This document shows, in pieces, positions 36,716 to 46,513 of a stretch of DNA of 64,000 bases. The translations under genes and the position numbers were made by a program. The notes beneath the pieces are model-generated. The model saw only the letters and a program-made list of their open reading frames with translations. It ran no database searches and was not told where the DNA came from. How positions within the stretch are numbered: the first letter of the stretch is position 1; every line of letters starts with the position of its first letter. Origin of the DNA: Saprospiraceae bacterium (GTDB lineage: Bacteria > Bacteroidota > Bacteroidia > Chitinophagales > Saprospiraceae); NCBI GenBank assembly GCA_016715465.1, contig JADKAA010000024.1:682001-746000 (forward strand), given 5' to 3'.

Positions 36716-39700
36716 TTGAAGTATAACACAGCGTTGTGGGTCATGGTATTTTTCCTGGGGCAACTCAGGGGGCAATCGCTGTATTCCAATGATGCCTGCC
36801 TTACTGCCTATCCCATTTTACAGGACACGGTCATCGATGGTTATTTTGGTTTCATGGGCCTGGATGAAATACATTGTAATGTGCCGGGGACGAGGGGTAT
36901 TTGGTACCGAATACATGGGCAGGATGACATCATCTCTGTGGATCTGCAATCCAATTCCTCTCAACTTAAGTTGGCTGTGTTCACCGGAAGTTGCGATACG
37001 CTGAATTGTACCATGCAGGAGGATAGAATTTTTTTCAGCAAAGCAGGTTTTACTTATTATGTATTCTTACACGCAGAAAGCCATGAGTTTCCCAACAGTG
37101 ATTTCACCTTAAAGGTAAACAGGTCGGTTGCACATCCGGCTGATAGGTGCGTTACAGCACCCCGCATGAACTGCGGCGATTCATTGGTGATTCCTTTGCT
37201 CACAAAAGAAGTATGGGCCGATGGTGGTGAGAAGTATTTGGCATGGATGGTAATCGAAGGCCAGGGCGATGATATACACCTGTCATGGAATGCAGCTGAC
37301 CTCCCGGAAAGTGCATTGTTGTTTTTTAACTCAACGGCTTGTGAAGACACTGCCTTTCATAAAATGGAGACAGCCAATGGCAGTTATACTTTTTCTGCAG
37401 CTGCACTAAAAGATTATTTGGTGGCCATCGATGTGGGGGCCTCTATGGCCGATACCCTACAGATTAATATTACCTGTAGTCCAAATACCAGCCACAATTT
37501 ATGTGAGCGTGCAGTGGTGCTTACCTGTGACACCCTTATCCACGATACGATACATCAGGCTTTAATACCGGAAGGTCCAAACGAAGACCAAAGAACACTG
37601 TGGTATTCTATTCCGGGAGATGAGCTTCGACACTTGTTTGATTTCTCAAAATCGGCAGACAGCACCCAGATTATTCTGGAGGTGTTTGCAGCAGATACGG
37701 CTTTTCAAAATCCCTGTGCACATCTGATTCAGGCACAACCATTGACATCATGGAGTAATGCGGAGAATATGCGTTACCTCAATGTACGGGATGACCTCAA
37801 ATATTTCATAAGTGTATCTTCCACAGATACACTTCCATATACATTACAACATGATTGTCCTGATGCTGCAGACGTCAATTTTTCCTGTGCAACGGCGGAC
37901 ACCATGCAGGCAGGGGATAGTTTGTTTGTTTATTTTACAGACTTTGCCGGTGGTGATTTTTGTGAAGCGTACAGTGGTACAGGCCAATGGATTCGCTTTG
38001 AAGGAAGTGACAGTTTGGTGGTGCTGGAAGTAAAGGATATGCCGCTGCACACTATGCTTCGCTTTTACGAAAACAGTTGTGACAGCCTGGTCTGCCTTCG
38101 CGAAGTAAATGAATATTTTGAAGTGGGTGATAAATTATACCTGCGCACCATGCCTGGGGAATCCTACTTCGTCGAAATATTTAATAAGCAGTTTGCAGGG
38201 AGTTGGGGGCATTTGTATTTTTCTTTGGCGGATACCCTGGCAGGTAATTATTTCTGTGAAGCCGCCGACACCCTGGTGTGCGGAGCAGCTGTTTATGTGG
38301 AAACAAGGTCAAGCCGGGTGGTGGATCTTGTGGATGAACATCAATCCCCGGCTGATGTACGCTGGTATGAATTTGAGGGCACTGGGGATGTGGTTAAAAT
38401 ACATGGTCTGTCTGATGTAACATATACACTGTACACCGGTCAGTGCGACAGTCTAGTGGCCGTCGGGCTGCCATATGGAAAAAATAATTTGCAGGACTAT
38501 AAATTTCTATCACATTCAGGTACCGGTTATAAATTAAAAGTAGAAGTTGATCCGGCGAATATTACCGGCGATACGCTGAAGATCGGTTGTGAAATTCCCG
38601 ATGAGAGCAATGCCTGCACCGGGGCAGTGCGGCTGGAGTGTAGCTATGCCTCCGTTTTGATCGAGGATGAGGGAGCATCCATTGACACGCTGGAAAATCT
38701 TTGTCTCCATGGTTATGCGGATAAATGGCTCAAACTTACCGGTAATGGTTCGATCATCACCATCCAGTCGCCTTATGCGGCGATTTTTGAGGGTAGTTGT
38801 GATTCCCTGATATGTGTGTCTTCCGGTTATGATGATCTTATATTTTTTGCGGCAGACTCCGTGGAATATCTCATTTCCACTTCAGCACTCGGATTATTGG
38901 CCTACCAGTTAAAGATAACATGTAGTGAACCTTCGTCAAATGGATATTGTAATGATGCCGTTGCGCTCACTTGTGATTCGATTTATGTCGCTGACTTTTC
39001 GGGTAGTGTTATTTTATCTGATGACGATAAGTATCAGGGTGAACTTTGGTACAGTTTTACCGGGGAAGGACAAAACGTTTTGCTGCAGATGCAGACCATG
39101 TTGTTATCCCCTGTCCTTGTCGAAGTCTGGAAGGACAGTTGCCAAGGAATGGCAACACTGGTAGAACATTGGTATAATTACAACGACTTAGAAACCTATG
39201 GTTTTTTTGCTGATTTGGGTCAGACATACTTCATTCGCCTCAAGACAGACCGCCGGACGCTTCTGTCCTTTGATGTTTCCTGTCGTCCGATGCCTGATGG
39301 TTACGACTGTTCCAGGGCAATAGGTTTTGATTGTGCCGATACGCTGGTTTACCGTCCCTCATCCGGAGAGAAATTTGGGACACTGCATGATGCGGTTTGG
39401 TATAAAATAAACCTTGAAAATGGCACCGGGGTATTGTCTGCTTCAACCGGCGCATGGCCTGAAGGTCTTAAAGTAACCCTTTTGACCGCACACGGAGCTT
39501 GTGATTCTTTCGAAACCGTACTCGATAATTTTTCAGTTACCAGTGATTTTTATTTTAGTCATTCCACGGAACGACCGCTATATCTGATTCTTGGCTTGGA
39601 TCATCCGGGTGACGCAGGCGATACGGCTTCATTCACAATGCAATGTGGCGCTCTTTCTGGCGCAGCTACATGCGGAGAGGCGATACCGGTGCAATGCGAA

Positions 39701-42520
39701 GAAACTTATGCCCTGGCGGGTTTACAAACTGAGGGTTCTGATTTTGGACCATGTGCGCCCAATGAATTTGGTCACTGGTTTTCGCTGACAGGAGACAGCA
39801 ACCTTTGGACGTTTGATTTTAATACCGAAGGCACAACATCATTGATGGGTGTCTGGTACGAAGGTTATGGCGATTGCGACTCACTGGTATGCACTTCAGC
39901 CAGACTGGTAGATTTTTCTCAAGATAGTTTTTCTTTTGAAACGGAAGCGGGAAAGACATATTTTCACAAATTCGTATTATGGAATGTTGGAACATCAGCC
40001 ACACTTAATGTGGGTTGTACTGAATTTTTTCCCAACAAAGATTGTGATCAAGCTGAGGAAGTAAGTTGCGGCGATACGATCCGGGGGAATAACTTCATGG
40101 CGCAGTCCGGTTCCGCCAATGGCTGTGACCAGGTTGATGCTGCCCTGTATTACCGCATACTCGGTGACGGCAATTACCTGCGTATAAGTTTGCTCGAGGG
40201 CTGGCAACAGGGAGCCATGGTCAATGTCGTAGAAAGGGATTGTAAAACCGGTCGGTGCCTGGTACAAAATGAAACATCAGCCGACAATCGCTCAGTGCTG
40301 TTGGACACGCGGGTCGGTGTTGAATATTTCATCCGCATTTCTTCTGCGGCTGACCTTGAATTTGTCTTTGCCCTATCGTGCTTTGAACCCAATGAAAACC
40401 AGCGCTGCATAGATGCAACGTATGCCGATTGTGATACAAAATGGAGGTGCGACCTGGAAACACCCGTCGGCTTTCAGGGCAGTCACCCGTGTATCGGACC
40501 GGATGGACAAATGCAACATTGGTTTCTCCTTCCAGTGGAAGACTCCCTATACCGGATATCCCTGGTTGAAAATTCGACCCTGCCATTTAAGGTACTGGTG
40601 CTGCAGGGAAATTGCAACTTTTATGAATGCATTTATACCTATGAGGCCGGTGATGAAATTATTGTGCGAAGGACAAATGACGACGACCTTTACCTCTGTG
40701 TGTATGCCGATGCACAGGCAGAAGGAACCATAGAACTTCAAATGACCTGCCTCGAAGGAATGATAAATGATGCCTGTGTATATGCCACAGAACTGACGTG
40801 TAATGACACCTTAAGTGCTGACCTGAGTCTGGCTTTTGAAGGGGGTTCACCCGAGTGTGACTACGGTACAGGTCCGGATGTTTGGTACACTTTTACAGGC
40901 GATGGCAGGGGGATTAATTTTTCCCTTACCGGAGTCAGTGACGGATTTTCGGGTTATTTTTCCCTGTATGAAGGCAGTAGTTGCAATACCCTTAGGTGTC
41001 AATACCATGATACGATACAAGTGGGGACTCCATGGAGTTATACCTTGCTGACCCAGGAGGGTAAAAATTACCGGTTTTCACTGGCATCCGCGGATGATTT
41101 TCAAAGTGGCTCATTGTCAATACAGCGGTATTGTTTTGACAAATTACCGCAGGACTCCTGTGCAGGTGCTTTGGTTTTAAATGCGCCGGGCAGCAATGAA
41201 ATGCCCCTGGAGTTGACCACGGCCGATGTGGTGGGGCATTGTGGCATCGATGCGGAAAATGGACTATGGTACACCGTAGCAGGCAATGGCAAGGGTTTGA
41301 AGTTGAGACCCCAAACAGAAGACACCATCCAGTTCAGCATTTTTGCCGGGTCATGTGATTCGCTTACCTGTTTGTATGCGGGAGAAGCAACGTTGACAAG
41401 GCCGTTTGATTTTTTTACCCGGGAAGGAGAAACCTATATCATTCTGGCATATGTCAAAAGGGGTAAGCCCAAAACTTCATTGTCTTTTGAAGCCACTTAC
41501 TTTCAGGTGACCAACAATGATTTGTGTATCGATGCAGCCGAACTAAATTGCGGGCAGTTCATTTCCCTGCGCAACAGTCAATTTACACCAGATCCTTTTA
41601 TCGCTTCATCCTGTGATGAAGTGTTTGTCGATAATGTTTGGTATAAGTTTACCGGAGATGGCAACCTGCGCACCTTCAAGTACCTCATTCCGGATGTGGA
41701 TGGTGTGGTTCAGTTTATGGACGAATGTTTTGACAGCTGCTATTACCGCAGTGAATTTTTTGCGAGCCTCAATACAGAGTTTGCCTTCAGCACCATTGTG
41801 GATAAAACTTATGTCATCAGTGTTGGCACGGCTGAGGTGCCGGAGAACAAACGCGTACGGATGGAAGTGGTTTGTGAAGAAGGATACCACCACACCACAC
41901 GAAAAGACGCACTTCCGCTTTCCTGTCAGCAATACGAACTCGATTTCAATAAAGCGAAAATCAACCTTTCCGGCGAATGTGGAAACAATAATCAGTTCGT
42001 GCAACTTTGGTATAAGTTTACAGGAGATGGATCGGTGCTGAAAGTAAAAGGAAAACCAAATCCGGGTGCCTTTTTTAAGGTTGTAGATTTGGAATGCAAC
42101 ACGGTACACGAATTCAGTTTTGCGGGTGAAAGCTTTGTCACCGAAATGGGCAAGTCATATTATTTTGTGGTGAGTTATTTTCCGGGCATCCAGCAGACCA
42201 ACTAGGTATTTGAGGTGGAATATCGTTGTGGGGTAGGGGTGGATGAGGATGCCGGGCTTTCGAAATCGCTTGTGGTGACTCCTAACCCGGTTTTGAATCA
42301 TGGAACCATCGAATGGAAGGGGTCATCGATGCAGGGCAAATACACCCTGAGCATCATGGATGCTGCGGGTCGTTTATTGCTTGTAGAAGAAGTGAGGGTG
42401 GAAGAAGAAGCGGTCTTATATGTGCTAAAACCGGAATTCCTGCCTGGCAGCGGCTACTATTATGTAAAACTAGCGGGCCAAAATGGCGTTTATTATACCA
42501 GCTTTGTTTTGGTAAGATAA
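36716..42520 (+). CDS. Giant secreted multi-repeat protein; T9SS signal separated by an in-frame TAG
   Basis: Up to TAG 42203-42205 it encodes about 1829 aa; reading on in the same frame to 42520 gives about 1935. From TTG 36716 it starts with a good signal peptide (MKYNTALWVMVFFLGQLRGQ). The rest is about 15 divergent copies of a domain of roughly 110-125 residues. Each begins with a pattern like NDxCxxAxxLxCxDTL (for example NDACVYATELTCNDTL), has a WYxxxGDG core (VWYTFTGDGRGI; VWYKFTGDGNLR) and a CDSLxC turn. They resemble beta-sandwich domains of PPC type; the exact family is uncertain. After the TAG the frame gives VVTPNPVLNHGTIEWKG to YYVKLAGQNGVYYTSFVLVR, a type A T9SS sorting domain. 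If the TAG is real, the protein would lose secretion and attachment. A surface adhesin or structural role is inferred. Confidence 0.8.
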
Positions 42521-42528
42521 AGTAAAAG

Positions 42529-42855
42529 ATGAAAAACACACATTATTTTGATCAGGTTTACGACGTCACGCGTTTGGTGCCCGAGGGCAGGGTTACCACC
42601 TATGGAGCCATTGCAGATTACCTGGCCCTGGGTTCGGCACGGATGGTGGGATGGGCATTGAACAACCTCACCAAAGGCAATGACGTGCCGGCGCACCGGG
42701 TCATCAACCGCAAAGGGGAGTTGTCCGGAAAATTGCAGTTTCCGTCACCCACGGCGATGCAGGAGCGCCTTGAGGCAGAAGGGGTAAAAGTGGAGGATGA
42801 CCGGGTAGTAGATTTTGAATCGTTGTTTTGGCATCCCAGCGAAATAGAAAAATGA
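42529..42855 (+). CDS. Alkyltransferase-like (ATL) DNA-binding protein
   Basis: 108 aa, homologous to the DNA-binding domain of O6-alkylguanine-DNA alkyltransferase: RLVPEGRVTTYGAIADYLAL, RMVGWALNNL. The active-site motif PCHR is here PAHR (DVPAHRVINRKGELSGK), so the methyl-accepting cysteine is missing. Such ATL proteins bind O6-alkylguanine lesions and pass them to nucleotide excision repair without dealkylating them. It lies nine bases after the sorting-domain end and overlaps tsaE by four bases (ATGA). Confidence 0.9.
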   Translation: MKNTHYFDQVYDVTRLVPEGRVTTYGAIADYLALGSARMVGWALNNLTKGNDVPAHRVINRKGELSGKLQFPSPTAMQERLEAEGVKVEDDRVVDFESLFWHPSEIEK

Positions 42856-43274
42856 GCATGGAGGAAACGTACCACTATACCTTAGATGGCATTGATACAG
42901 TAGCAGCATTGTTGGCTGCTTATACTTCAAAATACCCGGTCGTATTTTTTTATGGTGGCTTGGGTGCAGGAAAGACCACCCTCATCAAGGAAATTTGCCT
43001 GAAGTTGGGCGTCAGTGAGGATACTTCAAGTCCAACCTTTGCCATTGTCAATGAATATGAAGGACAGCAAGGCCCCGTTTATCACCTTGACCTGTACAGA
43101 TTTAATTCCATCGATGAAGTATTGGAAGCCGGCATTGACGAATACCTTTTTTCTGGTCACATGTGCCTGGTTGAGTGGCCACAGTTGGTGGAGGAAATGA
43201 TGGCAGGAGAAAATGTGCTTAAAGTACATCTCTTTGTTGAAGAGGAAGGCAGAAAGATATCCATTGAATCCTGA
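42852..43274 (+). CDS. tsaE: tRNA N6-threonylcarbamoyladenosine biosynthesis ATPase TsaE
   Basis: 140 aa P-loop ATPase that works with TsaB/TsaD to make t6A37 in ANN-decoding tRNAs. Walker A is FFYGGLGAGKTTLIKEI. TSSPTFAIVNEYEG, VYHLDLYRF and CLVEWPQ are family signatures. The open frame extends 24 bases upstream, but ATG 42852 overlaps the ATL stop. The protein ends EEEGRKISIES; that 3' end and the following bases are the start of the amplified repeat series, and a similar sequence (EEGRKISIKS) is found again beside lspA at 49324, marking the ancestral tsaE/lspA junction. Confidence 0.95.
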   Translation: MSMEETYHYTLDGIDTVAALLAAYTSKYPVVFFYGGLGAGKTTLIKEICLKLGVSEDTSSPTFAIVNEYEGQQGPVYHLDLYRFNSIDEVLEAGIDEYLFSGHMCLVEWPQLVEEMMAGENVLKVHLFVEEEGRKISIES

Positions 43275-44271
43275 GTTTAGTCCTGGGTTGGATCGCTGGT
43301 GGAAACTTCTTCTACATGATTTATATGAATGGCTTAAGAAAACCCTGGAGGCTATTCCTGAAACAAAACTCTCTGATTTAGAGAAATTGCTTCCTGCCAA
43401 TATGTAGTTGGTCGGACGGATACGCAACAGGTAAGCGAAACCCACCTCCTCTAAAGAAAAGACAAAAAAGAAAAAAAAATCTTTTTCCCGCTGAACTCGC
43501 AGAACCAAGGAATCCTTTTAATCCACACACTTAGACTAAAACAGCATCTTACAAAAAAAAACTGTGTATCGCTGAACTCGCTGAACGAAATTTACTCCGC
43601 GAGGAAGGCAGGAAGATATCGATTGAATCCTGAGCTTTCTCATGGCTTGGGTCGCAGGAAGAAATTTCATCTACATAATTTATATGAATGGCTTAAGAAA
43701 ACCCTGGAGGCTATTCCTGAAACAAAACTCTCTGATTTAGAGAAATTGCTTCCTGCCAATATGTAGTTGGTCGGACGGATACGCAACAGGTAAGCGAAAC
43801 CCACCTCCTCTATAGAAAAGTCTTAAAAAGAAAATCTTTTTTCCCGCTGAACTCGCAGAACCAATGACTCCTTTTAATCCACACACTTAGACTAAAACAG
43901 CATCTTGCAAAAACACTTTGTATCGCTGAACTCGCTGAACGAAATTTACTCCGCGAGGAAGGCATGAAGATATCGATTAAATCCTGACCTTACTCCTGGC
44001 TTGGGTCGCAGGAAGAAATTTCTTCTACATAATTTATGTGAATGGCTTAAGAAAACCCGGGAGGCTATTCCTGAAACAAAACTCTCTGATTTAGAGGAAT
44101 TGCTTCAATATGTAGTTGGTCGGACGGATAGGTAAGCGAAACACCTCCTCTATAGAAAAGACTAAAAAAAACTTTTCCCCCCGAACTCGCAGACGACCAG
44201 CTATAATCTCACACTTAGACTAAACAGCATCTTACAAAAACACTGTGTATCGCTGAACTCGCTGAACGAAA
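43242..44271. repeat. Three tandem ~355-bp repeats of the tsaE/lspA junction
   Basis: Copies start at 43242, 43601 and 43955 (spacing 359 and 354 bases). Each has the tsaE tail (GAGGAAGGCA...AATCCTGA), the reverse complement of the lspA tail (CTCCTGGCTTGGGTCGC), and a reading segment ending LSDLEKLLPANM. Then come GTCGGACGGATACGC, CCCGCTGAACTCGCAGAAC and ATCGCTGAACTCGCTGAACG. The third copy is the most eroded. A fourth partial copy is at 49282-49380. The LLPANM segment (YEWLKKTLEAIPETKLSD) resembles the C-terminus of IS66-type transposases, so the repeat may include an insertion-sequence remnant; this is tentative. Confidence 0.85.
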
Positions 44272-44359
44272 TACGATAACCTGAAAAAATTTTATTTGGT
44301 ATTGGGGGGGGAATTTTTTTAGGGGGGGGGGTTCAAAAAAAAGTTATTTTCAGTTGTAG

Positions 44360-45463
44360 ATTCAAGTCACAAATGCAACTTTTGAGGTAGACAATAACGA
44401 GATAATATTTTTCAAAAGGAAAGAGGGAAGGACCCCCCCCTCTCTTCTGAATGGAATACTTGTCTTATATTGTCCCTCGTCCAAAAGATGTATATATGAG
44501 TCATGTAACCTTAGAACAAAGATATGTAATTTCAAGAATGCTGTCAAAGAATAAAAAGTTGGATGAGATTGGAATAGCGATTGGCAAAGACAAATCGGTT
44601 GTTAGCAGAGAAATTATGCGTAATTGTGATCAGAGAACCGGGAAATATAAGCCTGAATTAGCGCACAAAAAGTATCAAAGCAGGCTACATAGCAAGCCCA
44701 AAAGGGTCAAACTTACAGAACCTGTTAAGGAGTACATTGAAAAGAAAATTGAGGATCAATGGAGCCCAGAACAGATTAGTAACAGGCCTAATTCCGAGGG
44801 GCTAGATCTTGTTAGTCCTGAGACGATTTATAAATACATAGCACTTGATAGAAAAAAGGGGGTCAGTTACATACTCACTTAAGAAGAAAGAAGAGGAAGA
44901 AAAAGGTGTGCACTTCCAGATAATCGTGGTAAAATTCAGGATACCAAAGGTATAGCTGAAAGGCCTAAAATAGTAGAAGAGTACACAAGAGTAGGAGACC
45001 TTGAAGTTGATTTGATTATTGGAGAAAAACACAAGGGTGCATTAATAACCATCAATGACCGTAGGTCTGGCCTTAGTTGGATTAAATTAACCAAGACAAA
45101 AGACTCAATGAAGGTGGCCAAAATAATAATCAAAGCCTTGGAACCTTATAAGAAGATGATACACACAATAACATCAGACAACGGTAAGGAATTTGCAAAA
45201 TTTAAAATGATAGAAGAAAAACTAGAGGTACAGTTTTACTTTGCCGATCCATATTCGAGTTGGCAAAGAGGATCAAATGAAAATTTGAATGGATTGATCA
45301 GACAATACTTCCCTAAAAAGACTAATTTTGAATCTTTAACATGGAGTGAAGTAAAATACGTAGAAAAATGTTAAACAACCGACCTAGAAAAAGACTGGGA
45401 TATAGAACCCCAAATGAGGAATTTATTTTTTTAACAAAGAAAGTTGCATTTGCAGCTTGAATT
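44360..45463 (+). mobile_element. IS30-family insertion element, about 1.1 kb
   Basis: Terminal inverted repeats are visible: left ATTCAAGTCACAAATGCAAC (44360-44379, continuing TTTT) and right GTTGCATTTGCAGCTTGAAT (45443-45462), which match in reverse complement except at a few positions. The interior holds one transposase gene on the plus strand. The length of about 1.1 kb is normal for IS30 elements. No clear target duplication was seen. Confidence 0.82.
44496..45460 (+). pseudogene. IS30-type DDE transposase, broken by frameshifts
   Basis: Start at ATG 44496 (MSHVTLEQRYVISRMLSKNK). The N-terminal helix-turn-helix is DEIGIAIGKDKSVVSREI. The DDE residues are visible in GDLEVDLIIGEKHKG, TSDNGKEFAKF and WQRGSNENLNGLIRQYF, and the usual C-terminus LNNRPRKRLGYRTPNEEF is present. 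Three changes break it: a base missing in the G-run 44858-44862, leading to TAA at 44880; a compensating shift near 44890; and a base missing in the A-run 45364-45368. If real, the element cannot transpose by itself, but the runs make base-call error equally likely. Confidence 0.85.
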
Positions 45464-45706
45464 CAGGAGTTATACTTAGATCCGAATTTTAAAATGAACC
45501 GTAAGCATGGCGGACAACGCATACACAGAGTGAAACTCCTTTGCCTCCATAAAACTTAATTCTTTTCAAAAGGAAGATAGGGCAGGGCATTTTTCAGATC
45601 GATTTTCTTCTAAACTTACTTGTAACTGGTGACATTGACTAAGGTTGGTTGTTTGCCCCACTTTCAGCTCAAAGCTTCGTTCTCATCTGGTTTTCTATCT
45701 GCTTTT
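45464..45706. other. Spacer after the insertion element
   Basis: About 240 bases with no supported gene, promoter or terminator. Confidence 0.4.
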
Positions 45707-46462
45707 CTATTCTACTTCAAATCCATAGGTTCCTGCAAATTCCCAAAAGAATGTGCCAATACCATATGGAGTTTCAAAGTATTTTTTATTTAGTGTTGTC
45801 CAATTATCAAAAAAAACCTTTTTGTCAATATGCAAAAGCTCTGGTTCAAATTCTACTAGATGATCATCTCCTTGAATCATAGATACTGGCCGAACGCCAA
45901 AAGTTGGACATTTACCTTCAAATGTATATGGTAAGATTTTTTCATCATAAAATTCACCTGTGTATCTATTTATAAAATCCTCAAATTGTAAAATATATCG
46001 ACCCTTTTTCTTGAGAACGAGTTTCATTTCAAATTTGTATCCGATTTCGTTTTCAATAAAATCGATATAAATAATGTCTGTTCTATCTCCATTATAATCT
46101 AGTCTTTGAAAATATATAGAGTCCATAATGTACTCATTTTCTCTAAATCCATTTTGAAAATCGTTTGTATCTTTAAACATCCATAGCTTAACTCCGGCAT
46201 CAAATGGAAATTTTTGTATTACAAACTTCTGTTTTGTATTATAGTCATACATCAAATTACTAAATGTCGCATCAATGTGAAGGGTATCTCCAAGTTTATA
46301 TTTTGAATTATTTGGAGTAATAGTTACTGGAATCATAAGTTGATGCTGATTGGTTCTATATTCAATCAAATAAGGACATTCACGTTTAAACTTCTCCTCA
46401 GCACTTTCCTTGCAACAAGAATTGAATATAGCAAAGAAACAAATATAAAGTGCATATTTCAT
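45707..46462 (-). CDS. Lipoprotein of unknown function
   Basis: 251 aa. The signal peptide MKYALYICFFAIFNSC has a lipobox cysteine, so the protein is likely membrane-anchored. The mature part has no domain I recognise; it is rich in aromatic and charged residues (KLGDTLHIDATFSNLMYD, GYKFEMKLVLKKKGRYILQF) and is probably all-beta. It lies 51 bases downstream of the putative metalloprotease gene on the same strand. The region is markedly AT-rich compared with the core genes around it, in keeping with recent acquisition. Confidence 0.8.
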   Translation of the reverse strand: MKYALYICFFAIFNSCCKESAEEKFKRECPYLIEYRTNQHQLMIPVTITPNNSKYKLGDTLHIDATFSNLMYDYNTKQKFVIQKFPFDAGVKLWMFKDTNDFQNGFRENEYIMDSIYFQRLDYNGDRTDIIYIDFIENEIGYKFEMKLVLKKKGRYILQFEDFINRYTGEFYDEKILPYTFEGKCPTFGVRPVSMIQGDDHLVEFEPELLHIDKKVFFDNWTTLNKKYFETPYGIGTFFWEFAGTYGFEVE

Positions 46463-46513
46463 TATTCTTATTTTTGGAGAAGAGGCAAGTTATGCTTGTC
46501 TCTTCAATTTTAA

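Noticed and set aside
22860..42205. Reassignment of TAG to a sense codon
   Set aside because: TAG also ends the Res and TonB receptor genes at their natural C-termini, so the standard code applies; the two in-frame cases are more likely point changes.
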